Shown: positions 29,483 to 36,351 of the stretch, in pieces
Position numbering within the stretch: position 1 is the stretch's first letter
How the letters are laid out: the number at the start of each line of letters is the position of its first letter
IMG/VR virus record: IMGVR_UViG_3300044618_000956
Span: 1-39,389 of that record
DNA length: 39,389 nt
Source: a virus
Reading direction: 5' to 3' (one strand)
The notes under the pieces: model-generated
What the model was told of the DNA's origin: nothing
Seen by the model: only the letters and a program-made list of their open reading frames with translations
Database searches by the model: none
Made by a program: the position numbers and the translations under genes

Positions 29483-29510
29483 AAATGGGGGAGAGTTGCC
29501 CCTCCCCCAC
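29483..29510 (-). terminator. Hairpin after the structural gene and before the DUF115 gene
   Basis: TGGGGGAG (29486-29493) and CTCCCCCA (29502-29509) form an 8-bp GC stem with an 8-base loop, 6 bases upstream of the ATG at 29479. On the minus strand a TTTCAT follows: a short U-run, so it could be a partial terminator after the abundant capsid transcript. It also covers the only SD-like purine run (GGGGGAGGGG) before the start codon, so it may limit translation of the fusion gene. Confidence 0.45.
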
Positions 29511-29515
29511 CCGTC

Positions 29516-30067
29516 TTAGGTGATCCGGCCTTGCATATGAGGCCGATTAATCACGATGGCAACGGTAGTCGTAGCAGAGGCCACGGTAGCAGCATTGGCC
29601 GAACGTGCGCCAAGGATTTCCTTGCCAGACGAAGAAGCCGCAACCTTGCCCGCCGAAGTGACGCCAATGGCGACAGTCGGGTTAATGCGGACACCAACCG
29701 TCTTGGCCGCAACGGCGGTGCCAGCAATCTGATACCAAGAGAACTTGGTGGCAGAAGTGTTAGCAGCCATTGAGATAGCCACGGGACGCGCCTGATTGGC
29801 CGTAACCGGAGTCAGGGCGGTTTCGTAGGTCGTGCCGTTGTAGGTGACGATAGAGCCTACGGCGGTGCTGGCCACGCCCTTGAGAAGGATGAATTCACCC
29901 TCCCCGTAGGTAGGGTCAAAACCACGAACAATCTGGCCCAGCACGTAAGGCGGGGTCGGAATGACGGTGGTGGAGCCGTTGGAGACGCTGGCGGGCGAAA
30001 GCACGCCATCGTCAATCTGATCGACTTGCTGAAGGCCCAGCTTGGGTTCGTCAAAAGTGTAAGCCAT
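29516..30067 (-). CDS. Structural protein after the major capsid gene (decoration-like, 183 aa)
   Basis: A 183-residue Thr/Ala/Val-rich beta protein. Segments such as VLGQIVRGFDPTYGEGEFIL (about 42-61) and VGSIVTYNGTTYETAL (about 70-85) are typical of phage head-decoration or fibrous accessory proteins encoded after the major capsid gene. Its place between the capsid gene and a hairpin, with the strong AAAAGGGAACGATC ribosome site, suggests high expression. Family not firmly recognised. Confidence 0.65.
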   Translation of the reverse strand: MAYTFDEPKLGLQQVDQIDDGVLSPASVSNGSTTVIPTPPYVLGQIVRGFDPTYGEGEFILLKGVASTAVGSIVTYNGTTYETALTPVTANQARPVAISMAANTSATKFSWYQIAGTAVAAKTVGVRINPTVAIGVTSAGKVAASSSGKEILGARSANAATVASATTTVAIVINRPHMQGRIT

Positions 30068-30082
30068 GATCGTTCCCTTTTC

Positions 30083-31084
30083 TTAGGCGATGAGGACGCC
30101 TTGGAACTGAGAGCCCGAGCAGGTCATGTTGCCTGCCCAGCCGATCAGTTTCACAATGGCGTCTTGGTTGACGGACTGACGCTCACCGCCGATGGGAACA
30201 AAGTTCCGGTCAGCGTGCGGGCGGAAGTGCAGATACTTGGTGTTCAGGAACCACATGTGGTTCGCCGTAGCCGAAGCACCGATACCACCGTCAAGCACAA
30301 CGTCGGAGGCCATGCCCGCGCCGTAATACTTGAGGGAGGCGAAGCCAGCGCCAGCCATGCCCGAACCGGAGTCCGAAATGCGCTGGATAGCCTGGAGCGA
30401 CTGGAGATAGAGGCGGTAATAGTTGTTATCCGCCACGATCAGGTCGGGCTTGTCGGTGCCACGGATCAGTTGAACGGCCAGAGCATCCATGTAGGCTTGG
30501 ATGTTGGAAGCCGAGACAGCCGCGCCGCCGTTGGTCACGCCAGAGAACGACTTGGGCTGCCAGAAGGACCAAGTGGCGCGGTTAATGCCGCCGTAGGTGC
30601 CCGAGGTCGGAACGTCAGGAACAGCCGCGCCGAGGCCGGTAATGTTCTTGCCGCTGTTGCCGGTGCCATCAAGATAGATGTCGCCGCTCATGCGGTTCTG
30701 AAGTTGGGCTTCAGCGACCGACATACGACCATCAAGCAGATCAATGATGGCTTCCTTGCCGCTGTTCTGGATCATTTCGAGGCCCGAAATGGTCACAGCC
30801 GAAGCGTATTGGGTGATGCCGAATTGAGCCGCCGAAATGGGCGAGTTCTGGGACACGTTCAGCGTTTCGTAGCCGGAATAGCTGTTCGTGTTGTTGGACG
30901 AAGCGTCGTTATACATGATCTCTTGCAAGATCACGTTACCGCCGGAGAACGTCTTGACGTTCCCGCGTTCCTTCAGGCGACGCAGAAGGGCATTGTTGTT
31001 GGTGACGTTATCAGCAAGTTCACCGCTGCGGCTTTGAATATTCGTCGCAATGATGTCGCTGACAGCAGAGTTAGCATAAGCCAT
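30083..31084 (-). CDS. Major capsid protein
   Basis: A 333-residue protein directly after the scaffold, with the best ribosome site in the region (TAGGAGGCAAGCC), consistent with very high expression. The chain has an N-terminal helix-rich arm (NNNALLRRLKERGNVKTFSGG, about 29-49), an ENVILQE/YSGYETLNV beta region, a long helix segment (AQLQNRMSGDIYLDGTGN) and a C-terminal WFLNTKYLHFRPHADR strand set. I read this as an HK97-fold coat protein of the podovirus type by position and overall layout. No protease motif for head maturation is seen. Confidence 0.82.
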   Translation of the reverse strand: MAYANSAVSDIIATNIQSRSGELADNVTNNNALLRRLKERGNVKTFSGGNVILQEIMYNDASSNNTNSYSGYETLNVSQNSPISAAQFGITQYASAVTISGLEMIQNSGKEAIIDLLDGRMSVAEAQLQNRMSGDIYLDGTGNSGKNITGLGAAVPDVPTSGTYGGINRATWSFWQPKSFSGVTNGGAAVSASNIQAYMDALAVQLIRGTDKPDLIVADNNYYRLYLQSLQAIQRISDSGSGMAGAGFASLKYYGAGMASDVVLDGGIGASATANHMWFLNTKYLHFRPHADRNFVPIGGERQSVNQDAIVKLIGWAGNMTCSGSQFQGVLIA

Positions 31085-31110
31085 TGGCTTGCCTCCTAAT
31101 CAGGGTTTCA

Positions 31111-32046
31111 TCAAAGACGGTCTGCCGCGTCACTGAATTGAGCGAGCAACATGGACCGCCTGTCTTGCGCGTTGGTAGCCGTCTGAACCCTGGGTGTAGA
31201 AGTCCGAACACTTACCGCTGCTGCCTTGGCAGACTTTGCCGCCAGATCGGCGGCTTTCCTCTTGGCGGCTTCAGCGGCGGCTTGTTGGCCTTGCTGCACT
31301 CTTTCAAAGAGGTCGTTGTCAAGACGGACAGCCTTATCATAGGCGTCCTGTAGTGTGCTTGCGACGCCGCTCTGTAGGAGCGTAATCATCGTAGGCTTTG
31401 CATCTTCAAAGAATTCCGCTTTTGACGAAAATTCCTGAATCTCAGCCTGAAGCGTCTCATTCTTAGCCGCTTCCTGCTGTTGCTTCCATCCCACAACTTC
31501 GTTTCGGAGTCCATACAACTCTTGTTGAAGCTGTGAAATATATGGATCGACCGGCATTTCTTGTTGGAAATCGCCCGTGTCACCAAGATTGACGCCATAT
31601 TGTTGCGCCAATTGGTTGAGGTATGCCCGCTTCTGTTGCGGGCTTCCATACCTGAGATTGTGGTCTGCATCCATCAGAGCGCCAACGGCGGTGGGAAGGT
31701 CCACGCCTAAGCCCTGGATAGTCTGCATGTAAGGTTCAGCGACCTTTTGCATCTGTTCGGCCAATTGAGCCTTGGTCTTCAGGGGCTCAATGCCAGCACG
31801 CATTTCGTCTTCGCGCTGCCAGATGTATTCCTGCACCTTGGGATCAACGGTATCCCAGGGCTCGGAATAGTCCTTCTTCCAACTGGAAGGCGGTTTGGCC
31901 CAAATCTTAGGTTCTTCGGGCTCTGCTTCTTCCTGCGTTTCTACAGGAACGGAATCTTCTTGCGGGGTTTCCGCTTCCTCAAACTGCTGCAACAGCAAGT
32001 CGCGGCGGTCAACGGCTTCTTCGGTGGGTTGCTCTTGGGTGTCCAT
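31111..32046 (-). CDS. Scaffolding protein
   Basis: A 311-residue acidic, almost wholly helical protein: an acidic Glu/Pro-rich N-terminus, then WAKPPSSWKKDYSEPWDTVDP (about 49-69), a long coiled coil (QQELYGLRNEVVGWKQQQEA, onward) and a basic Ala-rich C-terminus. Such layout plus its place directly upstream of the major capsid gene define the scaffold. The ATG at 32044-32046 is used; a TTG at 32058 overlapping the previous stop is the alternative start. Confidence 0.78.
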   Translation of the reverse strand: MDTQEQPTEEAVDRRDLLLQQFEEAETPQEDSVPVETQEEAEPEEPKIWAKPPSSWKKDYSEPWDTVDPKVQEYIWQREDEMRAGIEPLKTKAQLAEQMQKVAEPYMQTIQGLGVDLPTAVGALMDADHNLRYGSPQQKRAYLNQLAQQYGVNLGDTGDFQQEMPVDPYISQLQQELYGLRNEVVGWKQQQEAAKNETLQAEIQEFSSKAEFFEDAKPTMITLLQSGVASTLQDAYDKAVRLDNDLFERVQQGQQAAAEAAKRKAADLAAKSAKAAAVSVRTSTPRVQTATNAQDRRSMLLAQFSDAADRL

Positions 32047-32054
32047 TCGCAAAC

Positions 32055-32411
32055 TCAAATGCCCTTCTTTAGCTGCTTGATAATCTTGTTTGCCTGACGA
32101 TCAGACATATCACTAAGCTGCCTTGTGATTGTTTCGCGCCGATTTGTCTTTGGCGCAACTATTTTCGTCTCCATCTTCTCGTTTCCGATTTCGATGCAGT
32201 TGTTGCGCCTCAGAAATTCGCGATGCTCTGCGCGGCCACTAATCATCTTGCCGTCAATCATGTTCTGATAGGGCTCAATGTCGCGGATGACCATTGGACG
32301 CGCAAGTTCGGACTGATTAGGCGGTTCGTAGTCCTTGCGGAGATAGACCAGTTCGCCGTGTTCATATTCGGCAAGCAGTCCTTTTTTGTCCCAAACGGCT
32401 TTGTATTTCAT
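32055..32411 (-). CDS. Conserved phage protein upstream of the scaffold (118 aa)
   Basis: Function unknown. It has IRDIEPYQNMIDGKMISGRA (about 42-61), then EHREFLRRNNCIEIGNE, a core I recognise from an uncharacterised family encoded before the scaffold or capsid gene of many podoviruses. It ends with a basic Ser/Lys/Gln helix (DRQANKIIKQLKKGI). It starts in an ATGA-type overlap with the preceding gene and overlaps the scaffold frame at its stop. Confidence 0.7.
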   Translation of the reverse strand: MKYKAVWDKKGLLAEYEHGELVYLRKDYEPPNQSELARPMVIRDIEPYQNMIDGKMISGRAEHREFLRRNNCIEIGNEKMETKIVAPKTNRRETITRQLSDMSDRQANKIIKQLKKGI

Positions 32412-33040
32412 AGCAGCAACAGAATTTCCTCGTCGTCCATGTCGATATAAGCGTTCCAGAGCCTCTGGACAGCATCAATGTTGCGGATCAGTTTGTCGTA
32501 GTCGATGCGCGGGCTTGTGACAGATGGCGCTGCTTTGGCAACCGTGAATTCCTCCACGATCTCCTCAACGATTGGGTTTTTGCCTTCAACCAGGGCCTCA
32601 AACGCGGCAATAACGTCGTCACGGCGCTTCTTGCGCTCATTGCGATCAGCGGCAAAGCGCCGACGCAGCCTATCGCCATCGTGGGTATCAAAATCGACAA
32701 TCGGAACGCCTGAGAACAACAGGCTCGCGTCGTTTCCGTTGTAGCTATACACACCGCCTTCAGCCGTCAGCACAAACGCGCCAGCAGCCGTATAGGTCAA
32801 GTTGGCATTGTTGCCGCTGTATGAGTAGGTGCCGCCGTCAGCCGATAGAACCCGCTTAAACAGCAGATTGGCGTTGTTGCCGCTGTAGCTATAAGTCCCG
32901 CCGTCCGCTACGAGCGTGAAGGCTCCAGCGGTCGTATAAGTCAGCGTGGCATTGTTGCCGCTATAGGCATACACCCCGCCGTCAGCGGACAAGACATAGT
33001 TGCCGCTGCTACCACTTTGAAGCAGCGTTAGAAGCGTCAT
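32408..33040 (-). CDS. Protein with four ADGGxYxYSGNxAxL repeats (210 aa)
   Basis: Not an enzyme family I recognise. Residues 17-107 hold four copies of a 17-residue unit, L-x-A-D/E-G-G-x-Y-x-Y-x-G-N-x-A-x-L, separated by short linkers. Residues 108-210 are a charged helical half (RRRFAADRNERKKRRDD; FEALVEGKNPIVEEIVEE). The repeat type is one seen in phage virion proteins and tail-type structural proteins. The DNA repeats lie at 32720-32992. A tail- or capsid-surface role is inferred from the module. Confidence 0.65.
   Translation of the reverse strand: MTLLTLLQSGSSGNYVLSADGGVYAYSGNNATLTYTTAGAFTLVADGGTYSYSGNNANLLFKRVLSADGGTYSYSGNNANLTYTAAGAFVLTAEGGVYSYNGNDASLLFSGVPIVDFDTHDGDRLRRRFAADRNERKKRRDDVIAAFEALVEGKNPIVEEIVEEFTVAKAAPSVTSPRIDYDKLIRNIDAVQRLWNAYIDMDDEEILLLL
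32720..32992 (-). repeat. Four imperfect repeats coding ADGGxYxYSGN units
   Basis: Four 51-bp units at about 32942-32992, 32864-32914, 32798-32848 and 32720-32770, each coding a 17-residue beta-hairpin-like motif. The spacing alternates between 15- and 27-base linkers. Units 2 and 3 are the most alike. Confidence 0.65.
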
Positions 33041-33043
33041 GGA

Positions 33044-33328
33044 TTAAATCCGATTGGGGCGGTCGTATTGGCCGGGACGCTTGCCCTCGTCCTTCTCAAG
33101 GGCCTTTTCGCAATGATGCGGGTCGATCCAATCCAAGATACCGCACAGCACACAGGCGAATTTGCGGCCCCGCCTGTGGTCCTTGGCAATCCGGCTGCTG
33201 ATCGTTTCATCTTCATCGCCGCCAAAGATGACGTTCAAAAGCTGATCCGAGGCCACAAAGAGACGCCTGAAATACGTCAGGATTGGCTTGCCGGGGACAT
33301 AGGTTTGCGGAGTCTCAAACTCTTTCAT
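33044..33328 (-). CDS. Conserved small phage protein (94 aa)
   Basis: Function unknown. It opens with a KPILTYFRRLFVASDQLLNV segment (about 14-33) and then has FGGDEDETISSR (about 35-46), followed by CVLCGILDWIDPHHCEKALE (about 59-78) with three Cys and two His. This ISSR...C.LLD..DPxHC layout recurs in many podoviruses and in siphoviruses of Proteobacteria. The Cys/His set may bind metal. It overlaps the preceding gene in ATGA. Confidence 0.65.
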   Translation of the reverse strand: MKEFETPQTYVPGKPILTYFRRLFVASDQLLNVIFGGDEDETISSRIAKDHRRGRKFACVLCGILDWIDPHHCEKALEKDEGKRPGQYDRPNRI

Positions 33329-33744
33329 GGCGCTTGATTCCGAAGGATTTGCGCGGCGCGGCCAGGAGCAAGATAGCCCGCCTCCTCAAGTGCGGGCAGG
33401 CCAGCCAAAACGTCCGGGTCATTCAGCCGAACAACGGGCGCTTGATCGAGTTTGTATTGATAGACGGCAACGGCTGGAACAGTCTTAGCGGCCTCAAGAA
33501 GCCCGGCAAGTTCGTCGTGGGTAAACAGGTTGATGAAGTCGGTCTTGTTCAGTTCCAGAGGATCGGATGCCGGATTTGAGATGCGTGCCAGCACAATCGC
33601 CGCGCATTCTTCGGCTTCTGCTTGCGTCATAGGCTCATGTCCCGGCTTATCGGGATGGTATTCTTGCCGAACAATGGGCCAGCCATTTTCAAGGATGGCA
33701 TAAGCCCACCGGGTATCGACCTGATAGACTTCGGGCGTAAACAT
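33325..33744 (-). CDS. Unknown phage protein (139 aa)
   Basis: Not recognised. The middle (NPASDPLELNKTDFINLFTH, about 57-76) and a C-terminal RLNDPDVLAGLPALEEAGYL stretch look like helical domains; the start is TPEVYQVDTRWAYAILENGW. The gene begins in a TAATG junction with the beta-propeller protein. Its place in the head module suggests a head-assembly or minor head protein. Only the operon context supports a role. Confidence 0.6.
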   Translation of the reverse strand: MFTPEVYQVDTRWAYAILENGWPIVRQEYHPDKPGHEPMTQAEAEECAAIVLARISNPASDPLELNKTDFINLFTHDELAGLLEAAKTVPAVAVYQYKLDQAPVVRLNDPDVLAGLPALEEAGYLAPGRAAQILRNQAP

Positions 33745-35438
33745 TAGATCAGAACCATCCGCTGAAGTTGCGCCGAGGTGTTGGAGAGGTAGGTGATGAA
33801 GTTGAGCGATTTGCCGTTTGTCGGGTCGTAATACTTATCGAACAGCAGGCGAGCGCCCGAAATGGCCGTGGACTGAGTGATGTTGTTGGTCGTAAGCGGA
33901 ACCATTTCGTTCTTCGCCACGTTGAACATGAAGAACCGGCCTGTGGCGTCCTTCTGCCCGTAGATTGTGCCGTTCCAGTCAGCCCAGGTTGAGCCGGTCG
34001 TGAAGGTCTCCGAACCCACATAGGTGATGCCGGAATACCAAGTGTTCGCCGCGATGTCGTAAACGTCGAGGGTGCTGGCTCCCGCAGCCCGGAACGAGTA
34101 GATAAAGCGCCCGTTCTGCCTGAGAACGCCACCGGGGCCACCTGCAGAGCCCGCACCGTTCCACGCAATGTCGGGGACGTTGGCGATCCAGCTGCCAGAC
34201 GTTCCCGCGCCCGCAGCGCCACCGCGAGCCGCGACAGGCGAGATGGTCGCCCAGGTGTTGCCGCTGATGCTGTATTTGAACAGCGTGACCGCCGCGCCAC
34301 CGAGGAACCAGAAGGCGTTGTCGTCGGGCTCGATCACATACCGCGTCGTGGAATCGAAGGCCGTTGTGACAGCACCGAAGGTCAACGCAGAGGTCGTGTT
34401 CGCCGTGATGACGGAGGTTTGGCCCGCCCCGGTTCCGGCCACGGCACGGACCTGTTGCCCGATCCACTGAGAGGCCGTCCAAGGCGTGCCTGTGCCCGCC
34501 GTGATGGTCGTTGTGGAGCCTGCGGAGGCGACGTCCGACCAGAGCCCGCTGATCTCGTATTCGCTGGTCGCATCAGGTGCCGTGCCCCAAGCCGCGTCAA
34601 CCGTCAGGATGGTGGCGGTGTTGGAGACAACATAGCGATACTGGCCTGCGCCGGTTCCGCTGATGATGGTCACCATGCGCCGGGCAAAGCAGTTCACTTC
34701 CCAAGAGCGCGTGGCGTCCGTCAGGGTCGAGGCCGCGCCCGCCGAGGCCGTCCCGAGTTCGACCACGGTTTCCTTCGCCGGGGTGCCGATCAGGCAACCC
34801 TCGTTGGCCGTGATGGCGGGGCCGGAAGCGACCGAGCGCGAGGTCCAGGCGTTCGTGGCGTAGTCGTAGTAATTGAAGCCGCTGGTCGCGCCGGGGACGT
34901 AAAGCCAGAAGCGGCCCGTGAACAGTTGGATGACGCTGGTATTGTCGAAGGCGACAGCATAGGTGTCCACCGTGCTGAACACGGCATTGGCCCCGACGGC
35001 GTTGGCGCGGATGAAGCCTTCAAGGCCCCGGTTGGTTCCCGCCGTCACGCGGAAGCGGTAGCCGCCCACGTTGCGGGCCATCGTCAGGGTCGAGGTGAAG
35101 CTGTTGGTCGTGCCCGCCGATGCGGTGAAGGACGGGCCGACCGGGTGAACAAAGCCCGCAGCGCCCGCACCATAAGTGCCCGCCGAGCCCGAGTTCGGCA
35201 GTTGCGCGAAGGCTTCTTCCTGCTTGTTATACCAGTAGATAGCCGACACGCCCGTCACGTAATAGGCTTGACGGCCAACGTCAGTGGGAAGGTTGGGCAC
35301 AAGCCCTTCCGTCTGCCCGAGGTTCAGGTGGTCGCCCACGAAGATCGTGCCCGCAGCGGACGTGACCGGGGCGGGAGTAAAGACGGGCTCCCAAATCTTG
35401 CGGTGAACCTTCTTGCGGAGATTGAGTGTCAGCGACAT
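33744..35438 (-). CDS. Large beta-propeller-like structural protein (564 aa)
   Basis: A 564-residue Thr/Ala/Gly-rich protein of repeated beta blades with Kelch-like WxxxS and RFxxxFN strands: IYWYNKQEEAF (about 67-77), FNYYDYATNAW, then LFKYSISGNTW, and later LDVYDIAANTW. The repeated xLxxYDxxTNxW pattern indicates a propeller. It may be a capsid-surface or host-contact protein; phages of this group often encode such a propeller near the portal. GC content of this gene looks higher than of its neighbours and it carries long antisense open frames for that reason. Confidence 0.7.
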   Translation of the reverse strand: MSLTLNLRKKVHRKIWEPVFTPAPVTSAAGTIFVGDHLNLGQTEGLVPNLPTDVGRQAYYVTGVSAIYWYNKQEEAFAQLPNSGSAGTYGAGAAGFVHPVGPSFTASAGTTNSFTSTLTMARNVGGYRFRVTAGTNRGLEGFIRANAVGANAVFSTVDTYAVAFDNTSVIQLFTGRFWLYVPGATSGFNYYDYATNAWTSRSVASGPAITANEGCLIGTPAKETVVELGTASAGAASTLTDATRSWEVNCFARRMVTIISGTGAGQYRYVVSNTATILTVDAAWGTAPDATSEYEISGLWSDVASAGSTTTITAGTGTPWTASQWIGQQVRAVAGTGAGQTSVITANTTSALTFGAVTTAFDSTTRYVIEPDDNAFWFLGGAAVTLFKYSISGNTWATISPVAARGGAAGAGTSGSWIANVPDIAWNGAGSAGGPGGVLRQNGRFIYSFRAAGASTLDVYDIAANTWYSGITYVGSETFTTGSTWADWNGTIYGQKDATGRFFMFNVAKNEMVPLTTNNITQSTAISGARLLFDKYYDPTNGKSLNFITYLSNTSAQLQRMVLI

Positions 35439-35440
35439 TT

Positions 35441-35935
35441 TCAGACCTGAATGTTAGCGTAGATGTGCTGCGGCAGTGATGCCGGGTGATATTGCTGCGA
35501 CTGCGCCACGACCAAATGATTGCTGGTCGAAAAGGTCGGGGAGGAACCGCCAGCAGTCGTTTGCGGCGAGTTACCGGCGATCTGGTTGACGTTAACTGGC
35601 GCATTGTTCTGGATCGTGACTTGGAAATCCGCCTGTGTAGAGTTCCGAACCGTGAGCGACGGCGCGCCTGCCGCCGAACCCATCTGCCACACCGAACGCA
35701 GGATCATTGCGATGGTGTTCAGCAACTCTTGCGTATAGGCGTTTTCCTCCACCACCGACCGGACCAGCATGGCGAGTTCGTTGCCGACCGGATCGGCTGT
35801 CCCGCCTTGAGCGTCGCCCTGGTTTACACCGTCGCCGCCAAGCGCAAGCTTTAGGCGCTGAAACAGGACACCGCCGATGTCGTCGGCGGCGACCGTTGCG
35901 CCAACCCCAGGTGTATAGCCTACGTTGTCAGCCAC
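35441..35935 (-). CDS. Conserved phage protein (164 aa)
   Basis: Function unknown. The first 80 residues start with VGYTPGVGATVAADDIGGVLFQRLKL, a widespread motif of phage virion proteins in this module (PGxGAxVAxDDIGGxxxQRxKL), followed by helices (NELAMLVRSVVEENAYTQEL). The C-terminal 60 residues are Asn/Gln/Ser-rich and probably disordered. The start is a GTG with an AAGGGGGGAATC ribosome site. It lies between the propeller and another structural protein. Confidence 0.7.
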   Translation of the reverse strand: MADNVGYTPGVGATVAADDIGGVLFQRLKLALGGDGVNQGDAQGGTADPVGNELAMLVRSVVEENAYTQELLNTIAMILRSVWQMGSAAGAPSLTVRNSTQADFQVTIQNNAPVNVNQIAGNSPQTTAGGSSPTFSTSNHLVVAQSQQYHPASLPQHIYANIQV

Positions 35936-35945
35936 GATTCCCCCC

Positions 35946-36344
35946 TTACGACAGCGTTATCGCAGCGCCCGTGAAGTCCACGGTGAAAGTCTCCGTGTTC
36001 GCCATCGTGATGCTGGAGCCATAATCCCACCACCCAACAAGCGGGTCGCCTGCAACGGTGTCGTCGTAAAGAACGACATAGCGAAACGGACCTACACTTC
36101 CCGATGCCGTCATAACCAAGTCGGCAAGCACAAGCGTATAGGTTCCCGATGCCTGCGAAGAACTTGTAGTCGAGACGTTGCGCGACGACAGGTTGGTGTA
36201 GGAAATCTGCGTAATATCCGTCAAAACGCTATTCGACGCGATGGGAGCGGTGTCTGTCAGGGCAATCACAAATTGGTCGGAGGCAAGATTTGCCGCCTCC
36301 ACCATTGTTTCGGCCCATGCGTTGAACTTGTTATATGTGGCCAT
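35946..36344 (-). CDS. Conserved phage structural protein (132 aa)
   Basis: A beta-rich 132-residue protein. Segments DQFVIALTDTAPIASNSVLT (about 23-42), TYTLVLADLVMTASG (about 68-82) and FRYVVLYDDTVAGDPLVGWW (about 87-106) form a conserved pattern (F...L...AP......DI..I........Y.L...D....A....FRY.VLY.DT......LIGWWDYG) known from many phages and prophages, where its exact role is unclear. It sits right after the portal in transcription order, which suggests a head-surface or decoration part. Confidence 0.72.
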   Translation of the reverse strand: MATYNKFNAWAETMVEAANLASDQFVIALTDTAPIASNSVLTDITQISYTNLSSRNVSTTSSSQASGTYTLVLADLVMTASGSVGPFRYVVLYDDTVAGDPLVGWWDYGSSITMANTETFTVDFTGAAITLS

Positions 36345-36351
36345 TGCTCAC

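Noticed and set aside
30026-31099. Plus-strand open frame opposite the major capsid gene (357 codons)
   Set aside because: It spans two convincing minus-strand genes and the strong SD region between scaffold and capsid; no ribosome site of its own.
34419-35450. Long plus-strand open frame opposite the propeller gene (343 codons)
   Set aside because: Arg/Gly/Ala/Asp-rich composition is the typical antisense shadow of a GC-rich, biased coding sequence; the minus-strand gene has clear blades and correct operon context.
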